A stretch of DNA of 46,974 nucleotides from Bacillota bacterium (GTDB lineage Bacteria; Bacillota; Clostridia; Lachnospirales; Lachnospiraceae): assembly GCA_029779695.1 (NCBI GenBank), contig JAKPAB010000085.1, forward strand, positions 1 through 46,974, read 5' to 3'. How positions within the stretch are numbered: position 1 is the first letter of the stretch; every line of letters starts with the position of its first letter. The notes under the pieces are model-generated. The model was not told the origin of the DNA. It was given only the letters and a program-made list of their open reading frames with translations, and did no database searches. Both the position numbers and the translations under genes were made by a program. Shown in pieces: positions 29,873 through 38,138 of this stretch.

Positions 29873-30397
29873 ATGCCAAATGAAATAGATATAGCCTTTA
29901 TCCTGACATTCCTATCAGGGGCAACGATATTTGATTTTAAGAAAAAAAGGATTCCAAATGTATATATTCTGACAGGAATGATAGCAACATTGATAAGAGC
30001 TGCAGTAGCCGGAAACATTAATGGGATTGAGGAATGGTTAATAGGTCTCATATGCCCGATCATAATCCTATTCATATTATTTGCAGCAAGAGTATTGGGA
30101 GCCGGAGATATTAAAGTGATTGCAGTTATATCTTCTATGGTATCAAGGGAATGGGCAGTTCTTTTTACAGGAATGATATTTATTACAGCTGGAACATTTT
30201 CATTGACGGTAATGATCTTTCGTGGGGAATTGATGCGTAGGATATATGTGTTAGGCAATTATATCTATCAAATATCAACAGAGAAAAAGATAATGCATTA
30301 TCCCAGGGATGAGGCGGAGTCGGGGAAAATAGCAATGGTACCATTTATGTTTATAGGCGCTTTTCTAACAGAACTGATTATATTGATTTGGAGGTAA
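29873..30397 (+). CDS. A24 prepilin peptidase, CpaA/TadV-like (first of two)
   Basis: Membrane aspartyl protease that cleaves the leader of Flp-type prepilins. 174 residues from the ATG at 29873, which has GAGGAGA just upstream; an ATG at 29858 would place the Shine-Dalgarno within the gene. Catalytic aspartates are D21 (in FDFKKKRIPN, the D-x6-PN motif) and D79 in GAGDIK. Four to six membrane helices are visible. The N-methyltransferase domain of classical PilD is absent, as in TadV. It opens the pilus operon; tadZ follows after two bases, with its GGAGGT inside this gene's end. Confidence 0.88.
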   Translation: MPNEIDIAFILTFLSGATIFDFKKKRIPNVYILTGMIATLIRAAVAGNINGIEEWLIGLICPIIILFILFAARVLGAGDIKVIAVISSMVSREWAVLFTGMIFITAGTFSLTVMIFRGELMRRIYVLGNYIYQISTEKKIMHYPRDEAESGKIAMVPFMFIGAFLTELIILIWR

Positions 30398-30399
30398 AA

Positions 30400-31425
30400 A
30401 TGAAAAAAACAAAGATGCTAATATGCGATATGGATGTCAGCTACTTAAGAGCATTGGTGGGATACCTGATGGGAGACAGTGACGAGTATGATATCACTTG
30501 TTTTTCTGATACAGATGGATACATCTCATCAAGCAACACTTTTGATGTAAGACTTCTAACAAAAGATTTTATCGGAAATAACCATGATGATTTACTAGAT
30601 GATGAAATAGAGCCCCAAGATAAAAGCAAAGGGAATTCGGTAGATATACAGCTCTTAGGTGCCAATGATGTTCCGGAGATAGGTATGAATCATCTATATA
30701 AATTTCAGGATATGAAGACATTTATGGAGAAACTTGAGCGATTTACATTAAAAAATGCCACTAAGAATTGTTCGGGAAACAACAGTAAGCTAATAGGTGT
30801 TTATTCTCCTAGTCACCACAGACTGAAACTTCCATTTTCACTTGTATACAGTAATATCTGCAAAAACAATGGAAAGGTTCTCTTAGTGGATCTCGAAGCA
30901 AATTCCTATTTAAATAAAATAGTAGGAAAAGATCCGGTACATAACCTTACAGATTATATGTATGCTTTGTCGACAGATACAGTGGAGGATGAAATGTCTA
31001 TAGGAGATTATGTCAATTTCTATGATGGACTGGCATATATGGCCCCTGTGTCAGATCCGGCAGAACTGTGGGAAATAGAAGAAGAGCAGTGGAGCCAATT
31101 AGCTGCAAAATTAAAACAAAGTCCTTTTGATGTGGTTGTAATTGTAATAGGCGAAATGGGAAATGAAATAAACGGAATCATGAAAGGACTAAGCGAGATC
31201 ATACTTGTGGAAGGTAATGATGAGTATTCTGAAGAATGTCTGAAAAAATATAAGGATTATCTGGAGAGAAAGAAACTAAATATATCTGTTCAGGAGGTTC
31301 GGTTAGAGGATAGAGATAAAGATTTTGGAAGAAAATTCAATATAGTTGAACTTATGCAGGATAATCCGGACAAGTGGATAAACAATGTAAAGAGATACGA
31401 CAGAGTAGTAAGTGCGGTGGGGTAG
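30400..31425 (+). CDS. TadZ/CpaE-like pilus assembly protein without P-loop
   Basis: 341 residues from the ATG at 30400 (GGAGGT six bases upstream). An N-terminal receiver-like domain (MLICDMDVSYLRALVGYL, residues 6-23) precedes a MinD/ParA-like domain, the TadZ arrangement that places Tad machinery at a cell site. Where MinD-type ATPases have GGxGKT, this protein has GVYSPSHHRLKLPFSL (133-148): the glycine loop and lysine-threonine are lost. The following VLLVDLEANSYLN keeps the Walker A'-like strand with Asp. Atypical TadZ proteins without ATPase activity are known, so this is likely a structural localisation factor. It lies directly before tadA. Confidence 0.82.
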   Translation: MKKTKMLICDMDVSYLRALVGYLMGDSDEYDITCFSDTDGYISSSNTFDVRLLTKDFIGNNHDDLLDDEIEPQDKSKGNSVDIQLLGANDVPEIGMNHLYKFQDMKTFMEKLERFTLKNATKNCSGNNSKLIGVYSPSHHRLKLPFSLVYSNICKNNGKVLLVDLEANSYLNKIVGKDPVHNLTDYMYALSTDTVEDEMSIGDYVNFYDGLAYMAPVSDPAELWEIEEEQWSQLAAKLKQSPFDVVVIVIGEMGNEINGIMKGLSEIILVEGNDEYSEECLKKYKDYLERKKLNISVQEVRLEDRDKDFGRKFNIVELMQDNPDKWINNVKRYDRVVSAVG

Positions 31426-31435
31426 GTGAGAAAAA

Positions 31436-32638
31436 GTGGAAGAATCACAAGAGGAAAAAATAGTAGGGATCATCCGGCAACAGGTCAAGGAGGAATTAGA
31501 CCTTAATAGAGAGTTAAGTGATGGAGAAGTACTTAGCACTATAAGAGAGATAATATGTCAGAAAGGCAAGGAAACCTCTATTGGCATAGAGAAAAGAAAG
31601 CAAATTGAAAAAAATGTTTTTTATTCTCTTCGAAAATTGGACATTATCCAGGAATTTTTGGATGATGACAACATTTCAGAAATAATGGTCAATGGTCCTT
31701 CAAATATCTTTTATGAAAAGGACGGAAGAATACAAAAGTCTGATAAGTATTTTTCGGAACCGGGTAAATTGGAAGATATCATACAGAGAATTGTGGCATC
31801 TCAAAATAAAATCGTGAATGAAAGTGTTCCAATCGTTGATACAAGGTTAGAGGATGGATCTAGAGTGAATATCGTATTACCGCCTGTGGCGGTTGATGGA
31901 GGAACGATATCCATCAGAAAATTCCCAAAAGAATCAATTGATATGGAGAAACTGTTAGCACTTGGTACTGTCAATGAAGAAATTAGTGATTTCTTGAAAA
32001 TGGCAATTGCTAGTAGATACAACATTTTTATTTCAGGAGGAACGTCCAGTGGGAAAACAACATTTTTAAATGCCCTTACGGAATTTATAGCCCCACAAGA
32101 ACGAGTGATAACTATTGAAGATTCAGCAGAATTAAGAGTCATAGGCGTTCAAAATATAGTCAGACTAGAAGGAAGAAATAAAAATCTGGAAGGAAGACTA
32201 GAGATAACGATCAGAGACCTGGTTCGAACGAGTCTAAGGATGCGACCCGACAGAATCATAGTAGGTGAATGCAGAGGAGCAGAAACTCTTGAGATGCTGC
32301 AGGCATTTAATACAGGGCACGATGGAGGAATTAGTACCGGTCACAGCAATTCTACGGAGGATATGATATCTAGAATTATTAGTATGTCACTTATGGCAGA
32401 GAACCTTCCAATAGAAGTCATAAAAAATCAGATTGCCTCTGGATTGGATATTATGGTACATCTTGAAAAAACGGCATCGGGAAAGAGAAGGGTAAAGGAA
32501 ATAGCCGAGATCAGAGGAATTATCAATGGAGAAATACAGCTAGGGGTGCTGTACGAATTAGAAGGAAATAAATGGGTGAAAAAAGACATGCTTCAGAACA
32601 AAGGAAAAGCAGAACTAGCAGGATTCAACCTAGAATAA
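31436..32638 (+). CDS. tadA: TadA/CpaF-type pilus assembly ATPase
   Basis: Hexameric secretion ATPase of the GspE/VirB11 superfamily that powers Flp pilin assembly. 400 residues from GTG at 31436. The N-terminal domain has the CpaF-type EFLDDDNISEIMVNGPSNIF (about 76-95). Walker A GGTSSGKT is at 201-208, the Asp box is VITIEDSAELR, Walker B is RMRPDRIIVGECRGAET, and the His box is NTGHDGGISTGHSNS. All catalytic motifs are intact. Its last 67 bases overlap tadB in another frame. Confidence 0.95.
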   Translation: MEESQEEKIVGIIRQQVKEELDLNRELSDGEVLSTIREIICQKGKETSIGIEKRKQIEKNVFYSLRKLDIIQEFLDDDNISEIMVNGPSNIFYEKDGRIQKSDKYFSEPGKLEDIIQRIVASQNKIVNESVPIVDTRLEDGSRVNIVLPPVAVDGGTISIRKFPKESIDMEKLLALGTVNEEISDFLKMAIASRYNIFISGGTSSGKTTFLNALTEFIAPQERVITIEDSAELRVIGVQNIVRLEGRNKNLEGRLEITIRDLVRTSLRMRPDRIIVGECRGAETLEMLQAFNTGHDGGISTGHSNSTEDMISRIISMSLMAENLPIEVIKNQIASGLDIMVHLEKTASGKRRVKEIAEIRGIINGEIQLGVLYELEGNKWVKKDMLQNKGKAELAGFNLE

Positions 32639-33330
32639 AAATATTGTTTATTAGCTTTATAGAGACAATTTTAATGTCTTGGATTGTATATGACAGCATT
32701 TGGGGTATGGTCATATTCCCAATTGTTTACGTGATAAATCATTTATATCAGAAAAAAAAGGAAAGGGAAGACTTCGTCAGAGAATTTAGAGAAGAATATC
32801 GAGAATTCTTAAATGGTGTTGCTTCATTTTTGTCAGGTGGTCTATCAATTGAGCAAGCATTTCTAGAGGAAGAAAAAGAACTCTGCATCCAGTATGGGGA
32901 TGAATCTTACATGAAAGGCAAACTTCACAAGATCAATTCGGAGGTTTGCCTGAATAGATCTATTGAAGAAGCTTTTGGGAATTTCTCAAGTGAAATCGGA
33001 TTGGATGAAGTGAAGGAATTCGCTGAAATATTTATATATGCTAAAAGGATGGGCGGTGATTATGTCAGGAACATACGTCATACAGCAGATAAGATAAGCG
33101 AGAATATTGAGATCATGATAGACATCGATATTATTACGGCAGAAAAGAAGCTGGAGATGAAAATAATGAGCATGATGCCAGTCGCTATCATTATTTACAT
33201 TCGACTTACGGCAGCAGGATTTATTATGCCTATGTATGCTGGTGCAGCTGGACATATAATCATGACAGCTTGTATGATCGCATATGGTTTCTGCCTTTTG
33301 CTGGGTAAGAAGATCACTGAAAAGATATAG
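32572..33330 (+). CDS. tadB: TadB-like pilus inner-membrane platform protein
   Basis: 252 residues, type II secretion GspF-like. The start at 32572 overlaps tadA by 67 bases but has AGAAGGAAATA just before it, whereas the next in-frame start (TTG 32644) has no Shine-Dalgarno. The first 23 residues are strongly basic. Two membrane helices follow near 25-55, then the cytosolic GspF domain (about 60-200, with GVASFLSGGLSIEQAF and FAEIFIYAKRMGGD), then two helices at the C-terminus (SMMPVAIIIYIRL and the segment near 225-245). Paired with tadC downstream. Confidence 0.88.
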   Translation: MGEKRHASEQRKSRTSRIQPRIKILFISFIETILMSWIVYDSIWGMVIFPIVYVINHLYQKKKEREDFVREFREEYREFLNGVASFLSGGLSIEQAFLEEEKELCIQYGDESYMKGKLHKINSEVCLNRSIEEAFGNFSSEIGLDEVKEFAEIFIYAKRMGGDYVRNIRHTADKISENIEIMIDIDIITAEKKLEMKIMSMMPVAIIIYIRLTAAGFIMPMYAGAAGHIIMTACMIAYGFCLLLGKKITEKI

Positions 33331-34605
33331 GTGGATATGATAACATTAATAATTTTTGTTGTAACAATTGGTTTATATAGGAAAAGTAACAATCCTCTTA
33401 TCAAAAACAGTTCTATAGGGAAAATGATTTTTGCTCTTGAAATAATAGGAATCATGACATTCACTGCGGATTATCTCCAAAATCGGGTTTTTTATAATGG
33501 AGAAGTAATCAGAAATGAAGCAGGCGAAGGTTCCAAGAAAGAGGTTTTAGAGGTTGCAAGGGGAAAAGAAAAAGATTCTCTGAAAATTGAAATCAATAAT
33601 AGAGAGCTCAGTAAAAGGGAAAAAGAAAAATATATAAAAGCGGCGGAAAAGGAAATAGACAAATCTTTTCCTGGAAAAAATAAAAGCATAGATAAAATAA
33701 AAAAACCAGTGGTTATGCGAAGCGAATATCAGAATGGTAAGGTATCTGCCACGTGGAATTTTAGCCGAGATGATCTGGTGACATCAAAGGGATTAATTAC
33801 CAATGAAGAAATAAAAGATAAGGAAATGGTTGATGCCGTTGTTACTCTTGCCTGTGATGACATGGAAGAAACCTACAATTTCTCATTTGTCGTTATGAAG
33901 CCGGATATAAATGATCAGGAAGATTTCGTAAAACTAGTACAAAACTTAGTGAAAAATAAGGATAGATCTGTGCCGGAAAAATCAAGATATATCTTACCTG
34001 ACTCGATCTACGGGGAAAAAATAAATTGGAAGAAACCCATGGAGAAAAGGGGAGAAATCCTATGTGCATTGGGATTACTTATTATTATTATATGGCCGCT
34101 TAGAGAAAAAGAGATTATAAAGACCAAAAAAAAGAAAAGAAATGAGGACCTAGAACGTGATTATCCTGAAATAATTCGAAAACTGTCCCTTTTTGTGAGT
34201 TGCGGAATAACAGTAAAAAGGTCATTCGAAATAATTGCAAGAGATTATAGTGAATCAATCATAGGAATCAAGACAGAAGTAAGATACGGATATGAAGCGG
34301 TCTTAAAGATCACAAGGCTGATACAATCCGGAGTCTCAGAAATGGAAGCATATGAAAGAATGGGGAGAGATGACAGGATATTTAGAAAATTATCAACCAT
34401 ACTTACACAAAATCTTAGACTGGGAACTGAAGATATGCAGGAAAAACTAGAAAGAGAAGCGATAGATGCAGAAACTAGGGAGAGACAAAGAATAAGACTG
34501 GCCGGTGAGAAAATATCCACTAGGCTATTGATCCCACTTATGGGAATACTTGGGATAGTTATGGTTGTATTAATGGTTCCTGCTATGTGGGGAATTTCAA
34601 TATAA
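33331..34605 (+). CDS. TadC-like platform protein with an unusual N-terminal extension
   Basis: 424 residues from GTG at 33331, immediately after the tadB stop (ATG 33337 is an alternative). The C-terminal 170 residues are TadC/GspF-like: EDLERDYPEIIRKLSLFVSCGITVKRSFE (about 275-303), TRLIQSGVSEMEAYERMG, and the final helix LLIPLMGILGIVMVVLMVPAMWG. The first 250 residues are not standard. Two helices near the start lead into a Lys/Glu-rich region (residues 60-235) that would face outside if the helices at 5-25 and 240-258 are the flanking anchors, with FPGKN and SEYQNGKVSATWNFSRDD segments. This extension is either a wall-facing domain or a separate fusion. Confidence 0.8.
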   Translation: MDMITLIIFVVTIGLYRKSNNPLIKNSSIGKMIFALEIIGIMTFTADYLQNRVFYNGEVIRNEAGEGSKKEVLEVARGKEKDSLKIEINNRELSKREKEKYIKAAEKEIDKSFPGKNKSIDKIKKPVVMRSEYQNGKVSATWNFSRDDLVTSKGLITNEEIKDKEMVDAVVTLACDDMEETYNFSFVVMKPDINDQEDFVKLVQNLVKNKDRSVPEKSRYILPDSIYGEKINWKKPMEKRGEILCALGLLIIIIWPLREKEIIKTKKKKRNEDLERDYPEIIRKLSLFVSCGITVKRSFEIIARDYSESIIGIKTEVRYGYEAVLKITRLIQSGVSEMEAYERMGRDDRIFRKLSTILTQNLRLGTEDMQEKLEREAIDAETRERQRIRLAGEKISTRLLIPLMGILGIVMVVLMVPAMWGISI

Positions 34606-34704
34606 GAATGAAAATTTTTTAAAATAGAGTACTTTAAATAAAAAGTTTTAAATAAGAAAAAAGAAAATAAAAAAGTAGTTATAGAAGTGAGGTGTGCAAT
34701 ATAT

Positions 34705-34890
34705 ATGAAACTAATCAAGTTAAAAAATGAGATCAAAGATTTTATTGATGATGAAAGTGGAGCTAGCGTGTTGGAGGTAGTACTTTTATTAGTTGTCGCA
34801 ATCTCTTTGGTTCTTATTTTTAAAGAGCAGATAACAGATCTTGTTAACAATATATTTAAAAAAGTGTCAAATAATGCGAACAAGATATGA
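34705..34890 (+). CDS. Flp-type pilin-like small protein
   Basis: 61 residues, the probable major pilin of the locus. The leader ends in DDESG (G19) and the mature sequence would be ASVLEVVLLLVVAISLVLIF, with Glu at position 5 as in type IV pilins and Flp. A hydrophobic helix of about 20 residues and a short polar tail follow. I start at the ATG at 34705 with AAGTGAGGTG upstream; a GTG at 34687 would add six residues. It overlaps the next gene by four bases (ATGA). No other strong major pilin candidate is seen in the locus. Confidence 0.8.
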   Translation: MKLIKLKNEIKDFIDDESGASVLEVVLLLVVAISLVLIFKEQITDLVNNIFKKVSNNANKI

Positions 34891-36431
34891 TGAAGATTTT
34901 CTATAGAAAGAGAAATGGTAGTGTAAGTATATTCCTGGCAATGATTCTGCTTTTTACATTGTCAGTTGTGTTTATTCTTGCGGAAGGTATCAGGCAGCTT
35001 GCAATAAAGCAGGAGACCAAGATTATTTCACATACATCAAGGGATTATCTTGAATCAATATATCAAAAAAATCTTTGGGACGATTATGGGATATTGGCGG
35101 TAGATATGTCCCTTGGACGGGATAGTGATAATCTGTCCGGGATCGAAGAAAAGCTTATTAAATCAATGGAAAAGAATGGCAATCCTACTATAGATGATGG
35201 GATAGATTTTATAAGAGCAGTCCCGTCGTCATGCAGTATCGATGATTATGGACTTCTTACAGATAATAACGGAGCAGCATTTATCAGACTTGCGGCTCAA
35301 AAAGAATTTGAAATCATTCCGCTAAAGACAGTTGAGGAACTTATGAACCTGGCCAATAAAGGTAAATCTGGAGCAACAGCTGATGATACTATGATGCAAG
35401 ACATAGAAAATGGAGAAAAAGCCCTTCAAGATATAGAAAAAGAAAAAACAAAAAGCAAAGAAACAAATGAGAAAAGTGAAATTGCCAGTAGTCATGAAAA
35501 GACTGATCAAGAGAAAAGTAAAAATAAATACACCGAAAAGCAATGGGGTGACACAGAGAACCCGATGAAAACGGCAAAGGATCAAAAGGATAAGGAAACG
35601 CTTTCATTTTTTATGCCAAAGGGGAAGAAAGTTTCGGACAAGGTGATGTCCACTGACAATATTATAGAAAAAAGAATAATAGAGAAGGGAACCCAGGAGG
35701 TAGAATCCCCAAGTGCTATTAATAGAGTCATGTTTAATGAATATATCATGGATAGAATGTCATCGTATTCTAATGAAAAAGAGACTATAGGTCTTAAATA
35801 TGAGGTGGAATATATACTGGGAGGTTCTGGGTCTGATGGCGAAAACATAAAAAAAATAATAAATCAGATATTGATATTTAGAGAATCAGAAAATGTTTTG
35901 GCTATATTCAAAGATCCGATCAAGAATGGAGATGCCGGTTCACTGGCAATCTCAATCGCAGGGGCATCTGCTAATCCGATTTTAATAGAAGCAGTAAAGG
36001 CAGGGATAATTGCAGGATGGGCATATGTAGAAAGTGTACTGGATGTCAGAGCGATTATGGATGGGAAAAAAGTACCGCTGATTAAAACTCAAGCAGAATG
36101 GACAAGTGATCTAATGTCTCTTCCAACTCTTCTTCGAAATGGATCTCAGGCAAAATCAGTAGAAAGTGGATTATCCTATGAGAGTTATATTAGATTTCTT
36201 ATGTATTTCAAAGCCGAAAAAACTGCTGCCTATAGGACAATGGATATTATAGAAAAATCCCTTAGTCAATTAGAAGGAATGGAGAACATAAGAATGGATC
36301 GACTATTATATTCCGCCAAGATACAAATGGAGTATAAGGCAGATACTATTTTCCCGATTTTTACGGATGTGCCGGAACTTATAAAAGGGTATGCATACCA
36401 AAGTGAAGAGGAGATGACTTACCTTAGATAG
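34887..36431 (+). CDS. DUF5702-type pilus-associated membrane protein
   Basis: 514 residues. The N-terminus KRNGSVSIFLAMILLFTLSVVFILAEGIRQ resembles TadE/TadG-type single-helix anchors, but mature position 5 would be Phe, not Glu, so peptidase processing is doubtful. The segment DYLESIYQKNLWDDYGILAVD is characteristic of DUF5702 proteins found in Clostridia pilus loci. A very charged Lys/Glu/Asp linker lies at about 165-245. A second hydrophobic part (about 355-380, GSLAISIAGASANPILIEAV) follows. The bulk probably lies outside the membrane and may act as a minor or tip component like TadG; that is inference. Confidence 0.75.
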   Translation: MMKIFYRKRNGSVSIFLAMILLFTLSVVFILAEGIRQLAIKQETKIISHTSRDYLESIYQKNLWDDYGILAVDMSLGRDSDNLSGIEEKLIKSMEKNGNPTIDDGIDFIRAVPSSCSIDDYGLLTDNNGAAFIRLAAQKEFEIIPLKTVEELMNLANKGKSGATADDTMMQDIENGEKALQDIEKEKTKSKETNEKSEIASSHEKTDQEKSKNKYTEKQWGDTENPMKTAKDQKDKETLSFFMPKGKKVSDKVMSTDNIIEKRIIEKGTQEVESPSAINRVMFNEYIMDRMSSYSNEKETIGLKYEVEYILGGSGSDGENIKKIINQILIFRESENVLAIFKDPIKNGDAGSLAISIAGASANPILIEAVKAGIIAGWAYVESVLDVRAIMDGKKVPLIKTQAEWTSDLMSLPTLLRNGSQAKSVESGLSYESYIRFLMYFKAEKTAAYRTMDIIEKSLSQLEGMENIRMDRLLYSAKIQMEYKADTIFPIFTDVPELIKGYAYQSEEEMTYLR

Positions 36432-36464
36432 AAAACAGGGTGAGTAACGGTGTTTCTTTTTATA

Positions 36465-36510
36465 GTGATGATGCGAATATCATTATCACAAACGGGTAGA
36501 AAATATACCC
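36465..36510 (+). repeat. Two adjacent hairpins between the DUF5702 and TadE-like genes
   Basis: GTGATGAT (36465-36472) pairs with ATTATCAC (36482-36489) with one G-U; then GGGTA (36494-36498) pairs with TACCC (36506-36510). Neither has a T run, so they are not normal terminators. They lie in the only sizeable gap (128 bases) inside the pilus operon and may set transcript stability or processing. Confidence 0.45.
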
Positions 36511-36559
36511 AGGTAAGTAGTTAAAAATAGAATTTTTAAAAAGAGAGGAAATTTATAAT

Positions 36560-37426
36560 TTGGGTCAGGATCAGACAATCTTTAGGAATTTTGTAATTAA
36601 AAAAGAGACACCGTTATTCATCCTGAGAAAAAAAGAAGCTTCGTATTCTATAGAGGCAGCAGTTTCATTTTCAATATTTATGTTTATATTCGTAACGGCC
36701 CTAATATACATAAGGCTGATCACAGCGCAATATGTCATCAAGGAAAGCATGGTGTTATCCGCTAGGAAGGTAGCAGCGTTTGGAGATAATATTGAAAAAA
36801 TGGCAGATAAAATCACAGAGAAAATACCTGGCGATGAAGAAAATAAAGATAAAACCGGTTTGTTTTTGCAAAAAACAATATTAATAAATTCTGCAAAAAA
36901 AGAAATTAAAAAAAGGACAATTTCACTTCCTTATATAAAAGGTGGGTTAGGAGGATTGGATTTTTCAAAAACAGAGATAACGGACACAGAAATAAATATG
37001 GACTGCGTATTTTCTATGAATATAGTAGGAGACTTCATATCAGAACAGTATTTTAAAGTTCATGATGTCGCATCAGCCAGGAGGTTCGTGGGATGGACTC
37101 CGGATATGGAAGACAACAAGGAATATGTCTATGTTACCCCGGAGGGAGAGGACTATCACCAAAATAAGACTTGCCCATATCTGAAATTATCTATAAAAGA
37201 AGTTTCAAAAGAAAGTATTAAAAAGGCAAGAAATTATCAACAAGGTATCTACTACAAGTGCGAGATGTGTGCAAATGATCATTCACCTTATTATTACGTC
37301 ACGACATATGGAAACACTTATCACAGCAGTTTAAAATGCAGTGGTCTAAAAAGAACATTGCAGCGGATCACACTTGAAGAAGCAATTAAGAAATACAGAC
37401 CATGTCCAAAATGTTCAGGAATGTAG
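36560..37426 (+). CDS. TadE-like pseudopilin fused to two HxxxxC/CxxC modules
   Basis: 288 residues from TTG at 36560 with AGAGAGGAAA upstream. The segment KKEASYSIEAAVSFSIFMFI (residues 24-43) is a pseudopilin-type processing site: small residue A27, then SYSIE with Glu at position 5, then a membrane helix. A polar stretch (75-185) follows. The C-terminal 100 residues hold two repeats, each Y-H-x4-C-x2-L then C-x2-C: H200, C205, C234, C237 and H255, C260, C282, C285. This resembles the Ada-like zinc-binding repeat (YHxxxCxxL...PCxxC) found at the ends of many bacterial exported proteins. Metal binding outside the cell is likely but unproven. Confidence 0.78.
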   Translation: MGQDQTIFRNFVIKKETPLFILRKKEASYSIEAAVSFSIFMFIFVTALIYIRLITAQYVIKESMVLSARKVAAFGDNIEKMADKITEKIPGDEENKDKTGLFLQKTILINSAKKEIKKRTISLPYIKGGLGGLDFSKTEITDTEINMDCVFSMNIVGDFISEQYFKVHDVASARRFVGWTPDMEDNKEYVYVTPEGEDYHQNKTCPYLKLSIKEVSKESIKKARNYQQGIYYKCEMCANDHSPYYYVTTYGNTYHSSLKCSGLKRTLQRITLEEAIKKYRPCPKCSGM

Positions 37427-37440
37427 GAAAAGGAGATAAA

Positions 37441-37872
37441 ATGGAAAGTCTGAGTCTGATAGGAATGCTTGGGATATTAAGCGTAGAAGATATAAAAAGT
37501 CATAAGGTCAGAGATATATTGGTATTGTCCTTTGCTCTAATTGGTGTTCTGATGCATGTGATCTTTCAGAGAATAGGTACTTTTGATGTGATTGGCGGTA
37601 TGGGAACAGGTGTAGCTGTATTAATAATAAGTAAGAGTACCGGAGAAAAGATAGGTATAGGAGATGGACTGGTACTTATGCTTACAGGAATATTTCTAGG
37701 ATTCTGGCGAAATATAGCTCTTATTTGGATATCAACAACATTTTTAGCAATATATGGAGGAATAATGATAATGGCAAAGAAAAAAGGAAAAGATGACAGG
37801 ATTCCATTTATTCCGTTTCTTATGGCAGGGAGCCTACTGATGCTGATCGTAGGAAAAGGAAGTATAAGTTGA
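37441..37872 (+). CDS. A24 prepilin peptidase-like protein (second of two)
   Basis: 143 residues from the ATG at 37441, with AGGAAAAGGAG upstream. The two catalytic aspartates of the family are present: D17 in SVEDIKSHKV (D-x6-style site, lacking the usual Pro-Asn) and D75 in GIGDGLVLM (GxGD motif). About five membrane helices. It differs strongly from the first peptidase (29873) and is encoded between two TadE-like pseudopilins, so it may process those rather than the major pilin. Its stop overlaps the next TTG start by three bases. It could alternatively be inactive, since the PN element is missing. Confidence 0.78.
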   Translation: MESLSLIGMLGILSVEDIKSHKVRDILVLSFALIGVLMHVIFQRIGTFDVIGGMGTGVAVLIISKSTGEKIGIGDGLVLMLTGIFLGFWRNIALIWISTTFLAIYGGIMIMAKKKGKDDRIPFIPFLMAGSLLMLIVGKGSIS

Positions 37873-38123
37873 GGATAAGAGATTTGATAAGTAGGCTGAT
37901 ATATAAACAGCACAAAGGCAGTTATACAGTCGAAGCGGCCGGAGTTATGTCCATGATACTTGTAATAATAGGAATGGCACTTACTCTTAGCTTTCAAGTT
38001 TATTCAGAAGCGGCAACAGAAATAGAAAAAAATGTTTCGGACATTGATACGCTGAACAGATTTAGATTATCAAAAATCGGGCAGGAAATAATTGAAGATG
38101 TATCAGAAAAAGGCAATGAATAG
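37869..38123 (+). CDS. Small TadE-like pseudopilin
   Basis: 84 residues from TTG at 37869, overlapping the previous stop. The basic leader ends KQHKG (G17) and the mature part would be SYTVEAAGVMSMILVIIGMA, with Glu at position 5 and a long hydrophobic helix. The SYxxEAA motif is the same as in the 36560 protein (SYSIEAAV), so both probably use one peptidase. The remaining 40 residues are polar and helical. No Shine-Dalgarno of its own is obvious, so it is likely translated by coupling. Confidence 0.75.
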   Translation: MRIRDLISRLIYKQHKGSYTVEAAGVMSMILVIIGMALTLSFQVYSEAATEIEKNVSDIDTLNRFRLSKIGQEIIEDVSEKGNE

Positions 38124-38138
38124 GAGGATACAATACTT

